DNA of 64,000 nucleotides from Metabacillus litoralis (GTDB lineage: Bacteria; Bacillota; Bacilli; Bacillales; Bacillaceae), in contig NZ_JAIVKL010000020.1 of NCBI RefSeq assembly GCF_020524045.1, positions 1 to 64,000 of the forward strand, in the 5' to 3' direction. Shown one piece after another: positions 50,406 to 59,354 of this stretch. Each line of letters begins with the position of its first letter. Position 1 is the stretch's first letter. A program made the position numbers and the translations under genes. Under the pieces are notes generated by a model. The model had not been told where the DNA came from. It was given only the letters and a program-made list of their open reading frames with translations, and searched no databases.

Positions 50406-50434
50406 TTGTATCCCTGTCAATAATGGGTTATGAT
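50406..50434 (+). promoter_or_regulatory. Possible internal promoter before rpoA
   Basis: TTGTAT (50406-50411), 17 bases, TATGAT (50429-50434). It lies within the 180-base gap between rpsK and rpoA. Confidence 0.45.
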
Positions 50435-50503
50435 ACAGTATATAAGTTCTAGCAGAATCACTTAGTTGTTGTGCACATTCGGGAACTTTTGAATGGGGAA
50501 TTT

Positions 50504-50538
50504 CGGTTAGACTCTTAATCAAACAATATGTCTAGCCG
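50504..50538 (+). promoter_or_regulatory. Hairpin in the rpoA leader
   Basis: CGGTTAGAC (50504-50512) pairs with GTCTAGCCG (50530-50538, one G-U) around a 17-base loop. It lies about 20 bases before the rpoA ribosome binding site and has no T run. Confidence 0.55.
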
Positions 50539-50569
50539 GGGTTTCGACGTTTTGAAGGAGGGTTTATAG

Positions 50570-51514
50570 ATGATAGAAATTGAAAAACCAAAAATCGAAA
50601 CGGTTGAAATCAGCGATGATACCAAATATGGTAAATTCGTCGTCGAGCCACTTGAGCGTGGATATGGAACAACTTTGGGTAACTCCTTACGTCGTATCCT
50701 ATTATCCTCACTCCCTGGTGCCGCTGTAACATCAATCCAAATAGATGGCGTACTTCATGAGTTTTCAACAATCGAAGGTGTTGTTGAAGATGTTACTTCG
50801 ATTATCTTAAACATTAAAAAGCTTGCTCTTAAAATCTATTCAGATGAAGAAAAGACGCTTGAAATTGATGTTCAAGGTGAAGGTAGTGTAACTGCTTCAG
50901 ATATTACTCATGATAGTGATGTAGAGATTCTTAATCCGAATCTTCAAATTGCTACTCTTGCATCAGACGCTAGCTTTAGAATGAGACTTACAGCTAAGCG
51001 CGGTCGTGGATACACTCCAGCTGTTTCCAACAAAAGGGAAGATCAACCTATTGGTGTGATTCCAATTGATTCAATCTTCACTCCAGTTGCACGTGTTTCT
51101 TACCAAGTTGAGAAAACTCGTGTAGGTCAAGTTGCTAACTTTGATAAGTTAACACTAGATGTATGGACAGATGGTAGTACAGGACCAAAAGAAGCAATTG
51201 CTCTTGGTTCAAAGATTCTGACTGAACACCTAAATATTTTTGTAGGGCTTACTGATGAAGCTCAGAATGCAGAAATAATGGTTGAGAAGGAAGAAGATCA
51301 AAAAGAAAAAGTTCTTGAGATGACGATTGAAGAACTAGACCTTTCGGTTCGTTCTTACAACTGTTTAAAACGTGCTGGTATAAACACAGTACAAGAGCTT
51401 GCTCACAAAACAGAAGAAGATATGATGAAAGTTCGTAATCTAGGTCGTAAATCTCTTGAAGAAGTTAAGGCAAAATTAGAAGAACTAGGTTTAGGTCTTC
51501 GAAAAGACGACTGA
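50570..51514 (+). CDS. rpoA: RNA polymerase alpha subunit
   Basis: A 314-residue subunit with the N-terminal dimerization domain ([20 protein letters not shown] near 32-51), a flexible linker near 230 and the C-terminal domain with helix-hairpin-helix ([20 protein letters not shown]). It nucleates polymerase assembly and contacts UP elements and activators. GAAGGAGGG precedes the ATG. Confidence 0.98.
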   Translation: MIEIEKPKIETVEISDDTKYGKFVVEPLERGYGTTLGNSLRRILLSSLPGAAVTSIQIDGVLHEFSTIEGVVEDVTSIILNIKKLALKIYSDEEKTLEIDVQGEGSVTASDITHDSDVEILNPNLQIATLASDASFRMRLTAKRGRGYTPAVSNKREDQPIGVIPIDSIFTPVARVSYQVEKTRVGQVANFDKLTLDVWTDGSTGPKEAIALGSKILTEHLNIFVGLTDEAQNAEIMVEKEEDQKEKVLEMTIEELDLSVRSYNCLKRAGINTVQELAHKTEEDMMKVRNLGRKSLEEVKAKLEELGLGLRKDD

Positions 51515-51516
51515 CG

Positions 51517-51545
51517 ACTAGTTAGACATTAACTAGCGTTTTCGT
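51517..51545 (+). terminator. Possible terminator between rpoA and rplQ
   Basis: ACTAGTTA pairs with TAACTAG around GACAT, followed by CGTTTTC. The stem is AT-rich and the T run weak, so it is at best partial. Confidence 0.4.
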
Positions 51546-51620
51546 ATGTTTCAATAGATAGATATGTTAAAATAACATTATCTAAAAACATACATTATAC
51601 AACGAAGGAGGGGACATCTC

Positions 51621-52016
51621 ATGTCATACAGAAAATTAGGTCGTACAAGTGCTCAACGTAAAGCAATGCTTCGTGACTTAACAACTGATTTAATTATCAG
51701 TGAGCGCATCGAAACAACAGAAGCTCGTGCAAAAGAACTACGTTCAACTGTTGAAAAGATGATAACTCTAGGTAAGCGCGGAGATCTTCATGCTCGTCGT
51801 CAAGCTGCATCTTATGTACGTAATGAAGTTGCTGAAGTTGTAGCTGTCACAACTGCTGAAGGTAAGGAAAAAGAGAAACCGAAATATGCTTTAGAAAAGC
51901 TTTTCAGTGATATCGCTCCACGTTACGAAGATCGCCAAGGCGGTTATACTCGTATCATGAAACTTGGACCTCGTCGCGGTGACGGTGCTCCAATGGTAAT
52001 CATTGAATTAGTTTAA
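51621..52016 (+). CDS. rplQ: 50S ribosomal protein L17
   Basis: A 131-residue L17. It follows the family closely ([20 protein letters not shown] start, [20 protein letters not shown] end) but is 11 residues longer than the 120 of B. subtilis, with extra residues around [18 protein letters not shown] near 75-92. The extra stretch is charged and lies in a variable loop. AAGGAGGGG precedes the ATG. It closes the alpha operon. Confidence 0.97.
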   Translation: MSYRKLGRTSAQRKAMLRDLTTDLIISERIETTEARAKELRSTVEKMITLGKRGDLHARRQAASYVRNEVAEVVAVTTAEGKEKEKPKYALEKLFSDIAPRYEDRQGGYTRIMKLGPRRGDGAPMVIIELV

Positions 52017-52028
52017 TATATACTTTAC

Positions 52029-52070
52029 AAGGGCGTGACAGTTGCAGAACTGGATCAATGCCCTTTTTTT
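52029..52070 (+). terminator. Terminator of the S10-spc-alpha cluster
   Basis: AAGGGC pairs with GCCCTT, with an inner CAGTT/AACTG stem, followed by seven T. Confidence 0.85.
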
Positions 52071-52265
52071 ATAGATTTTAATAGATCTATCTTTTTGCGT
52101 AACATGTTATTAAATCAATGTGAGGTATTAACTCCTTTATAATAGAACCATTCTATTATTGTATTTAACCTTCTTTTGTAATTGGCTTTTTAAAGCTTTT
52201 TTGTTGAATTTTCATTACAGGTCTTTTGTTTTCCTAGGGATATTAATAAACCTACACAAAATATG

Positions 52266-52316
52266 AGCGCCTTATGGGATCTCCCTTCGACACGCTTCTC
52301 TAAGCAGGAGTCTCAT
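52266..52316 (+). repeat. Fragment resembling the 62930-63016 repeat core
   Basis: GCGCCT, then GGGATCTC and, about 20 bases on, GCAGGAGTCTCATG follow the same order as GCGCCT, GGGTCTC and GCAGGAGTC in the element at 62826-63177. It lies in the otherwise featureless gap between rplQ and the ECF genes (52071-52501). Confidence 0.45.
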
Positions 52317-52501
52317 GATAATTACTGCATTCAACAAAGTGCTGAAATTCAAGAAAGGTTTTAACATAGCCAACAATTACATTCTCAAACTACAGATTTT
52401 TTATGTAACATATAAAGGTTGATGTAATAGTAAACATGCAACAAAACCCTAAATTTTTTCGAATGCGTTATTATGGGTTGAGAGATGAGGAGAGACGAGT
52501 T

Positions 52502-53341
52502 GTGAGTGAAACAATAATTAATGTAGAAAATATAACTTTCCATTATCATCAAGAAGCTGAGCCTGCATTAGATAATGTTTCAATTAAGGTGAATAAAGGG
52601 GAATGGCTAGCAGTTGTTGGTCATAATGGATCTGGTAAATCAACATTAGCTCGGATATTAAACGGTCTTTATATTCCTAATAAAGGGACTGTACGTGTAT
52701 GCGGAATAGAATTGTCAGCAGACTCTATCTGGGATATAAGAAAGCATGTAGGAATGGTATTTCAAAATCCCGATAACCAGTTTGTTGGGGCCACAGTGAG
52801 GGACGATGTAGCATTTGGTCTTGAAAATAATGGTGTTGCTAGAGACGAAATGATCAATAGAATTGAATGGGCTACTAAAAAAGTGAAAATGGAAGAATTT
52901 CTTGAATATGAGCCACATCATCTTTCAGGTGGTCAAAAGCAGCGTGTGGCTATTGCAGGAGTTATTGCTGTTCAACCTGATGTAATTATATTGGATGAGG
53001 CAACATCAATGTTAGATCCTGTTGGAAGAGCAGAGGTTATTCAAACGGTTCGTGAGCTTAATCAACAAGGGATTTTAACAGTCATATCAATTACACATGA
53101 TCTTGAGGAAGCTTCTAAAGCTGATCGAATGATTGTCATGAATGCTGGTAAGAAATTCGCTGAAGGCACACCAGATGAGGTATTTAAGCTTGATCAACAG
53201 CTAGTGGACATTGGTTTGGATTTACCTTTTCCATTTCTCCTAAGTAGAAAGCTAAAAGAAGCTGGTATTTCATTAAATGATCATCATCTTACAGAGGAAG
53301 GGTTGGTTAATGAGCTATGGACATTACTCTCAAAAACGTAG
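52502..53341 (+). CDS. ecfA1: ECF transporter ATP-binding protein EcfA1
   Basis: A 279-residue ABC ATPase: Walker A GHNGSGKST, Q-loop FQNPDNQFVG, signature LSGGQKQR, Walker B VIILDEATSMLDP. It powers uptake of vitamins and related micronutrients with EcfA2, EcfT and separate S components. GTG at 52502 is chosen because GAGGAGAG lies about seven bases upstream and the N-terminus then aligns with relatives; an in-frame ATG at 52436 gives a longer form. It overlaps ecfA2 by 25 bases. Confidence 0.93.
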   Translation: MSETIINVENITFHYHQEAEPALDNVSIKVNKGEWLAVVGHNGSGKSTLARILNGLYIPNKGTVRVCGIELSADSIWDIRKHVGMVFQNPDNQFVGATVRDDVAFGLENNGVARDEMINRIEWATKKVKMEEFLEYEPHHLSGGQKQRVAIAGVIAVQPDVIILDEATSMLDPVGRAEVIQTVRELNQQGILTVISITHDLEEASKADRMIVMNAGKKFAEGTPDEVFKLDQQLVDIGLDLPFPFLLSRKLKEAGISLNDHHLTEEGLVNELWTLLSKT

Positions 53342-54183
53342 AACACCGCTATCAAGCTCGTACACCATTTGAAAGACTTGCTCTTTACGATGTTAATCTG
53401 TCTATAAAAACAGGTTCTTATGTATCAATTATTGGACATACAGGTTCAGGGAAATCTACAATCCTACAACATCTGAACGGACTTTTAAAGCCTACTGAAG
53501 GCTCAATATCTATTGGTGATCATATTATTGAAGCTGGAAAGAAAAACAAGAACCTTAAGGAAGTCAGAAGGTTAGTAGGTATTGTGTTCCAATTTCCAGA
53601 GCATCAATTGTTTGAGGAAACAGTCGAAAGAGATATTGCCTTTGGTCCAATAAATTTTGGGGTTAATGAGCAGGAAGCACTAACGAAGGCAAGAGAATCT
53701 TTAAAAATTGTAGGGCTACCAGATTCGATATTGCAAAAGTCACCATTTGACTTAAGTGGTGGACAAATGCGAAGAGTGGCAATTGCGGGTGTTTTAGCAA
53801 TGGGACCTAAAGTATTGGTATTAGATGAACCTACAGCAGGGCTCGATCCTAGAGGTAGAAAGGAAATGATGGAGCTTTTTTATCGATTACGGAAGGAACA
53901 AGATCTTACAATCATTCTTGTTACACATAGTATGGAGGATGCTGCTAAATATTCTGATGAAATTTTTGTCATGCATAAAGGAACTGTTGAAATGAGAGGC
54001 ACTCCGAGAGAAATATTTAATGAAGTAGAAAAACTTTCTTCATTAGGATTAGATTTACCTGAAACGGTTAAATTTCAAAATAAGTTAGTAGATAAGGGTA
54101 TGACCTTTTCTAGTATACCACTTACATTGGATGAGACAGTTCAGCAGCTGACGCTTCTTATAAAAGGAGTGGGCTCGCCATGA
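53317..54183 (+). CDS. ecfA2: ECF transporter ATP-binding protein EcfA2
   Basis: A 288-residue ABC ATPase: Walker A GHTGSGKST near 40-48, Q-loop FQFPEHQLFEETV, signature LSGGQMRR, Walker B VLVLDEPTAGLDP. It pairs with EcfA1. The two differ in the usual way (PDNQ versus PEHQ). It overlaps its neighbours on both sides, by 25 and 4 bases, so the three ECF genes are surely one unit. Confidence 0.96.
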   Translation: MDITLKNVEHRYQARTPFERLALYDVNLSIKTGSYVSIIGHTGSGKSTILQHLNGLLKPTEGSISIGDHIIEAGKKNKNLKEVRRLVGIVFQFPEHQLFEETVERDIAFGPINFGVNEQEALTKARESLKIVGLPDSILQKSPFDLSGGQMRRVAIAGVLAMGPKVLVLDEPTAGLDPRGRKEMMELFYRLRKEQDLTIILVTHSMEDAAKYSDEIFVMHKGTVEMRGTPREIFNEVEKLSSLGLDLPETVKFQNKLVDKGMTFSSIPLTLDETVQQLTLLIKGVGSP

Positions 54184-54977
54184 TGGATAGTATGATTATT
54201 GGGAAGTATGTTCCAGGGAATTCACTTGTTCATCGAATGGATGCTCGTGCAAAATTATTATTAATCTTTGCTTTTGTTTTTATTGTCTTTTTTGCAAATA
54301 ATTTATACACATATGTGTTGTTAGGGATATTTACATTTAGCATTGTGACATTGACTAAACTACCTTTGCGATTTTTAATTAGAGGCCTTAAACCAGTGTT
54401 ATGGATTATTCTTTTTACATTTGTTCTTCATCTCTTTGTAACGAAAGAGGGAGAATTATTGTTTGAGCTCGGCTTTATTTCCATTTATGAAGAGGGACTT
54501 ACTCAAGGGATATTTATATCCTTACGTTTTCTATATTTAATTTTAATGACAACACTCTTAACTCTAACAACAACACCAATCGAAATTACTGATGGCATGG
54601 AAAGACTTCTATCTCCCTTTAAAAAAATAGGGTTACCCGTTCATGAACTAGCATTAATGATGTCAATATCGTTAAGATTTATTCCAACACTAATGGAAGA
54701 AACAGATAAAATATTAAAGGCACAAATGGCTAGAGGTGTAGACTTTACTAGCGGCCCGATAAAGGACCGTTTTAAAGCCATTGTTCCATTACTTGTTCCA
54801 CTCTTTATTAGTGCTTTTAAGCGTGCTGAGGAGCTTGCTACAGCTATGGAGGCACGTGGATATAAAGGTGGAGAAGGACGGACGAAGCTACGACAGCTAA
54901 AATGGGCTAGTTTAGATACGATGATGATGGTCATCTTAGTAGCATTGGGAATAGTCTTACTATACTTACGAACATAG
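54180..54977 (+). CDS. ecfT: ECF transporter transmembrane protein EcfT
   Basis: A 265-residue membrane protein with about five to six spans. The two coupling motifs of the ARG type are visible: KAQMARGVDF near 180-189 and ATAMEARGYKGG near 219-230. It links S components to the ATPases. TruA follows after 10 bases. Confidence 0.96.
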   Translation: MMDSMIIGKYVPGNSLVHRMDARAKLLLIFAFVFIVFFANNLYTYVLLGIFTFSIVTLTKLPLRFLIRGLKPVLWIILFTFVLHLFVTKEGELLFELGFISIYEEGLTQGIFISLRFLYLILMTTLLTLTTTPIEITDGMERLLSPFKKIGLPVHELALMMSISLRFIPTLMEETDKILKAQMARGVDFTSGPIKDRFKAIVPLLVPLFISAFKRAEELATAMEARGYKGGEGRTKLRQLKWASLDTMMMVILVALGIVLLYLRT

Positions 54978-54987
54978 GAGCAAGAAT

Positions 54988-55728
54988 ATGAAGGTAAAAT
55001 GTATTGTATCTTATGACGGTTCACAATTTAGTGGATATCAAGTACAACCTAAAAAACGGACTGTTCAAAGTGAGATAGAGGAAGCTTTAACAAAACTTCA
55101 TAAAGGTAATAGTATAAAGATATTTGCATCAGGTAGAACTGATGCAAATGTACATGCTGTGGGCCAGGTGTTTCATTTTGAGACCAGTTTAACGATCCCT
55201 GAAGAAAGATGGCCATATGCATTAAATAGCTTATTACCAGAGGATATTGTCATTACATCAGCTTCTTATGTTGATGAGGAATTTCATGCTCGATTTGATG
55301 TTGTAAAAAAAGAATATCGTTATATCATTAATCAGCAAAAAACTCAGGATGTTTTTAAAAGAAAATATTGTTTTCATTATCCTTATGAATTAGATTTACA
55401 TTCAATACAGAAAGCTTGCTCACTATTATCTGGTACTCATGATTTTACAAGTTTTTGTGCAGCAAAAACAGAGGTAGAGAATAAGGTAAGAACGTTATAT
55501 TCAATTGATGTAAAAAAAGAGGGAAATGATGTTGTTTTTAGTTTTATTGGAAGTGGATTTTTGTATAATATGGTAAGAATTTTAGTGGGTACTCTACTAG
55601 AAATAGGCCTGGGATTAAAATCTTTTGAAGATATTCCAGCTATTCTTGAGGGTCGAGATAGAAGATTAAGTGGAAAGACAGTACCAGGACATGGATTATA
55701 TTTATGGAAAGTTTATTATGACAACTAA
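54988..55728 (+). CDS. truA: tRNA pseudouridine synthase A
   Basis: A 246-residue synthase that makes pseudouridine at positions 38-40 of tRNA anticodon arms. The catalytic Asp lies in SGRTDANVHA near 48-57. YDGSQFSGYQVQP is the conserved start. TAGGAGCAAG precedes the ATG. Confidence 0.97.
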   Translation: MKVKCIVSYDGSQFSGYQVQPKKRTVQSEIEEALTKLHKGNSIKIFASGRTDANVHAVGQVFHFETSLTIPEERWPYALNSLLPEDIVITSASYVDEEFHARFDVVKKEYRYIINQQKTQDVFKRKYCFHYPYELDLHSIQKACSLLSGTHDFTSFCAAKTEVENKVRTLYSIDVKKEGNDVVFSFIGSGFLYNMVRILVGTLLEIGLGLKSFEDIPAILEGRDRRLSGKTVPGHGLYLWKVYYDN

Positions 55729-55746
55729 ACCAGGTGTAACATGTTC

Positions 55747-55775
55747 TTGACATTCGCTAATATAAAGTATATCAT
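55747..55775 (+). promoter_or_regulatory. Promoter of rplM-rpsI
   Basis: A consensus TTGACA (55747-55752), 17 bases, TATCAT (55770-55775). Confidence 0.8.
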
Positions 55776-55787
55776 ATCTAATGGTAT

Positions 55788-55850
55788 GTATTTCAACCCC
55801 ACGAATAAGCCCCGGAAACTTATCGTGTTATGAAATAGAATAGGAACCAT
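55788..55850 (+). promoter_or_regulatory. L13 leader
   Basis: AACCCCACGAATAAGCCCCG and the following GAAACTTATCGTG form a CACGA-ATAAG/CTTAT-CGTG stem with a CCCCGGAAA loop, flanked by ATTTCA and TGAAAT. This is the core of the L13 leader in Firmicutes, where free L13 is thought to repress rplM-rpsI. Confidence 0.85.
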
Positions 55851-55879
55851 CTTATATTATTTATTTAGGAGGAAAAAAC

Positions 55880-56317
55880 ATGCGTACAACGTTTATGGCA
55901 AACGCTGCAACTATCGAACGTAAATGGTACGTAGTTGATGCTGAAGGCAAGACTTTAGGTCGTCTTTCAAGTGAAATTGCATCAATTCTACGTGGCAAAC
56001 ATAAACCAACTTTCACACCTCATGTTGATACTGGTGATCATGTGATCATTATCAACGCTGAGAAAATCGAATTAACAGGTAAAAAATTAACTGATAAAAT
56101 TTACTACCGTCACAGCCAATTCCCTGGTGGATTGAAATCTAGAACTGCATTGGAAATGCGTACGAACTACCCTGAAAAAATGCTTGAATTAGCAATTAAA
56201 GGGATGCTTCCAAAAGGTTCATTAGGTCGTCAAATCGGTAAGAAATTATATGTATATGCTGGTAGTGAACATCCACACCAAGCTCAACAACCTGAAGTTT
56301 ACGAACTTCGCGGATAA
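55880..56317 (+). CDS. rplM: 50S ribosomal protein L13
   Basis: A 145-residue L13, an early assembly protein. [20 protein letters not shown] near 24-43 and [16 protein letters not shown] near 74-89 are typical. ATG at 55880 gives the MRTTFMANA start as in B. subtilis. TAGGAGGAAAA precedes it. Confidence 0.98.
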   Translation: MRTTFMANAATIERKWYVVDAEGKTLGRLSSEIASILRGKHKPTFTPHVDTGDHVIIINAEKIELTGKKLTDKIYYRHSQFPGGLKSRTALEMRTNYPEKMLELAIKGMLPKGSLGRQIGKKLYVYAGSEHPHQAQQPEVYELRG

Positions 56318-56337
56318 TTAAAAAGGAGGTTATTAAT

Positions 56338-56730
56338 TTGGCACAAGTTCAATATTACGGTACTGGCCGTCGTAAGAGCTCAGTAGCACGTGTACGCTTA
56401 GTTCCTGGCGAAGGTCGTATTGTTGTAAATAGTCGTGAAATTAAAGACTATATCCCATCAGCAGCTTTAATCGAAGATATTAAACAACCATTAAACATAA
56501 CTGAAACTACAGGAAACTATGATGTTCTTGTAAATGTTACAGGTGGTGGATATGCTGGTCAAGCTGGCGCTATCCGTCATGGTATCTCTCGTGCTTTATT
56601 AGAAGCAGATCCAGAATACCGTGCTTCACTTAAAAGTGCTGGTATGTTAACTCGTGACGCTCGTATGAAAGAACGTAAAAAATACGGTCTTAAAGGCGCA
56701 CGTAAAGCACCTCAGTTCTCAAAACGTTAA
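56338..56730 (+). CDS. rpsI: 30S ribosomal protein S9
   Basis: A 130-residue S9 whose basic C-terminal tail ([17 protein letters not shown]) touches the P-site t[21 protein letters not shown] near 6-23 is the family start. TTG at 56338 follows AAAAGGAGG. It ends the conserved ribosomal block. Confidence 0.98.
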   Translation: MAQVQYYGTGRRKSSVARVRLVPGEGRIVVNSREIKDYIPSAALIEDIKQPLNITETTGNYDVLVNVTGGGYAGQAGAIRHGISRALLEADPEYRASLKSAGMLTRDARMKERKKYGLKGARKAPQFSKR

Positions 56731-56744
56731 TACAAAAGATTTTC

Positions 56745-56778
56745 AAGACTCTCAGGCTTTTGGCTTGGGGGTCTTTTA
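56745..56778 (+). terminator. Terminator after rpsI
   Basis: AAGACTCTCAGGC pairs with GCTTGGGGGTCTT (three G-U) around TTTTG, followed by TTTAT. Confidence 0.8.
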
Positions 56779-56904
56779 TATTCGCAAAGACCTTTTGATT
56801 ACGGATTTTTTTGAATGCATACAACCTGAAAAAACATAGCTCAATGTACTTCTGAAATATGCCCGCTGTCAGCACTGTTGGGCTTCATATTGTCAATGAC
56901 AAAT

Positions 56905-57150
56905 TTAACTCATAAAAATGATTGTGTCTGTTACAAGTATATAAATGTTCATGGTCACTTTCGTGTCTGGGTGTCCTTCACGCACGTTTCTCTCTTTCTA
57001 TAATTCTTGAACCTGCTTCAAAAGTAGGGAAGCAGGTGATATGTCTTCTCCATGAATAATTGTTTGATGATGGTTATGAGTGAGTATAAATCCATAAAGA
57101 ACCAGTATATCTTGTCTAGTCTCCATGGATTTAAAACAGCAAGCATCAAC
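56905..57150 (-). pseudogene. Decayed tyrosine recombinase (integrase) C-terminus
   Basis: Read on the minus strand in a single frame with one internal stop (56998-57000): IIHGEDISPASLLLKQ, then about 14 residues, then GHPDTKVTMNIY. This follows the order of integrase C-termini (HGFRHTHASLLLE ... LGHSDIKVTMNIYSHV), including the second His and the catalytic Tyr. The first His-Leu-Arg-His box is degraded (HGEDISP). No N-terminal domain is visible. It is a remnant, not an active gene. The 56779-56904 stretch shows nothing clear. Confidence 0.65.
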
Positions 57151-57159
57151 AGTTCCATT

Positions 57160-58992
57160 TCACTTTTCTAACGAATAAAAATAAGAATCTGAAGCGTCTA
57201 ATAACTTTAGCAAACGCTGATATTCATTAATTGAAAAAGACGTAGCCGGTTGCACTTCAAGTGTATCTAAATCAATAAAGGTTCCATCTTCATACGATTT
57301 CCCTGGCATATACAAATAGTCTTCATTATAATATGTACCTGTTGGCGTATAATAACGAGTTCCTACAAGATTAGAGGATGAATTGATTAAATCGCTACCA
57401 AACAAAGGCATTGACTGCACGTTGACATCGATACCGAGAAGGTTTAACAGAGTTGGCATGATATCAATTTGACCACCTGTATTTTGATAAACACCGGAAG
57501 ATGATATAGACGGAACATGCAAGATAAATGGCACTTTATACTTATCAATAAGAGAATGATATTCTCGGCCAAGAAGCTCTTTCATTAATTGGATGTCTCG
57601 TTTTGTTTTAGGGTTTAACCCGTAATGATCGCCGTACACGGCTATTAGAGTCGAATCATATAACCCTTTCTCTTTCAATTTATTTATTAAATGTCCAAAA
57701 GCATAGTCTGTATAACTAGTTGCTTCCAAATACTTACCAACCATCGTTCCATCAAAACGTGCTGGTAGTTTAATGATATGTTTATATTTTTCCCTAGGTA
57801 ATGTAAATGGGTGGTGGCTCGACATGGTCACAAGATGTGCATAAAATAAATCACCTTTAGCATGAATGTCCGCTAACTCTTCTACTGATTTTTTAAATAG
57901 GATTTCATCTGAAGAACCAAATTGAATGAAATCTTCATCTTTAAAAAATGATTTGTCATAATACTGATCAAAGCCTAAAGCAGGATAGAGATCGTCACGG
58001 TTCCAAAAAGCAAGATCGTTCGCATGAAAGGTTGTTGTCGTATAATCTAAATCGTTTAGCAGTCTAGGTAAAGATGGAACCTCTTTTTTAGAAACGAGTT
58101 CAGAAATAGGTCGATCTCCAACTGGATAAATGGATGTGTTTGCTATGAACTCAGCATCTGACGTATTTCCTTTGCCGATTTGCTGATAGAAGTGATCAAA
58201 TGAAAGACTTTCTGCTAAAAATTCATTTAAATGAGGTGTCACTTCCTGACCATCAACAGTTAATCCGATTGGAAATTGTTGAAATGCTTCAAGTTGAACC
58301 ACAATCACATTCATTCCTTTTGCCACACCAAAAAAATCTTTACTTTCCTCTTCTATATCTTCTATACCTAAGTTTTTAAGAACTGCAGGATCAAATGCTG
58401 GATAACCCACAACAGATATGTAGTTATCGTAGCAAAAAGTAACCATTTGATATTGAAGAATCCCTAAAGACTTGGCTCGTTCATACTCATTAACAATGGG
58501 TTCATTTAAAAAGATATTAAATAAGGAAGAGATAATGCAAAGGGTGAGCGCCCATATTTTAGTTGGTAAAATGTTCTTCTTAATTAATTGTGTAGATGTG
58601 TTTTGTCGGGTGAAATAGAAGAACAGAGAAAAGAATAAAATATCAATATAAAAAATCAAGTAAGTCCATGAAAATAACTCATATATAGAATCCGAGACAG
58701 CTATTAGCTGATTTATTTGAAGAATTGAAGCAAATGTTAAAATAGATTGATAATAATCATAATACATAATAGTAGCAAGGATAGAAGTAGTTAATATAAA
58801 GTTAAGGATCAGATACATACATCGTTTTAGTTTCTTAAAAACAAGAGAGACGATCAATAAAATAACTGTGTACGTACATGCATCATATAGTAGAGTTAAC
58901 ACGTTCCATTCATTAAATAATGAAACATTCATAATGGTGCTTTTTATTAATAAACTTAAGAGCGTTATCATGAAAAAGAAGGATCTAACCAT
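57160..58992 (-). CDS. LTA synthase-like sulfatase-fold membrane enzyme
   Basis: A 610-residue protein with five hydrophobic segments in the first 175 residues and a large extracellular alkaline-phosphatase/sulfatase-type domain. MNVIVVQLEAFQ holds the first metal acid; GKGNTSDAEF, with Thr near 277, matches the catalytic Thr of lipoteichoic acid synthases; AVYGDHYG supplies further ligands. It could polymerize glycerol phosphate or act as a primase or a related phosphotransferase. ATG at 58992 (after GAGG) is preferred to the GTG two codons before. It is transcribed against rpsI. Confidence 0.85.
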   Translation of the reverse strand: MVRSFFFMITLLSLLIKSTIMNVSLFNEWNVLTLLYDACTYTVILLIVSLVFKKLKRCMYLILNFILTTSILATIMYYDYYQSILTFASILQINQLIAVSDSIYELFSWTYLIFYIDILFFSLFFYFTRQNTSTQLIKKNILPTKIWALTLCIISSLFNIFLNEPIVNEYERAKSLGILQYQMVTFCYDNYISVVGYPAFDPAVLKNLGIEDIEEESKDFFGVAKGMNVIVVQLEAFQQFPIGLTVDGQEVTPHLNEFLAESLSFDHFYQQIGKGNTSDAEFIANTSIYPVGDRPISELVSKKEVPSLPRLLNDLDYTTTTFHANDLAFWNRDDLYPALGFDQYYDKSFFKDEDFIQFGSSDEILFKKSVEELADIHAKGDLFYAHLVTMSSHHPFTLPREKYKHIIKLPARFDGTMVGKYLEATSYTDYAFGHLINKLKEKGLYDSTLIAVYGDHYGLNPKTKRDIQLMKELLGREYHSLIDKYKVPFILHVPSISSSGVYQNTGGQIDIMPTLLNLLGIDVNVQSMPLFGSDLINSSSNLVGTRYYTPTGTYYNEDYLYMPGKSYEDGTFIDLDTLEVQPATSFSINEYQRLLKLLDASDSYFYSLEK

Positions 58993-59354
58993 TGCCACAC
59001 CTCGTCAATTGTACTTAATTACAATGTACCATTAATAAAAATTAAATCCATATGTACATATAAAATAGACTAAAAAGACCTTTCTATAGAGGAGCAGGTA
59101 AAACATTTCAATTCTCAAAAGTGTTGATTTTATTTTTTTGGACTCCCACTCTTTAGTTGCGAATCCTTTTTAAAGTTCCAAATATAGTGTAATATAGATA
59201 GTCCTAGTGTTTCATAATATAACCTATTCATAGTTTCATCATTTTTCACATAATGAAAAATATACTAAGGTTAATGAATGAGTATAAAGGGTAAATGTAT
59301 TTGTTAACTTTAGGTTATATTCATGTTCAAATTAGCAAGGAGAGGAGAAAGTTT

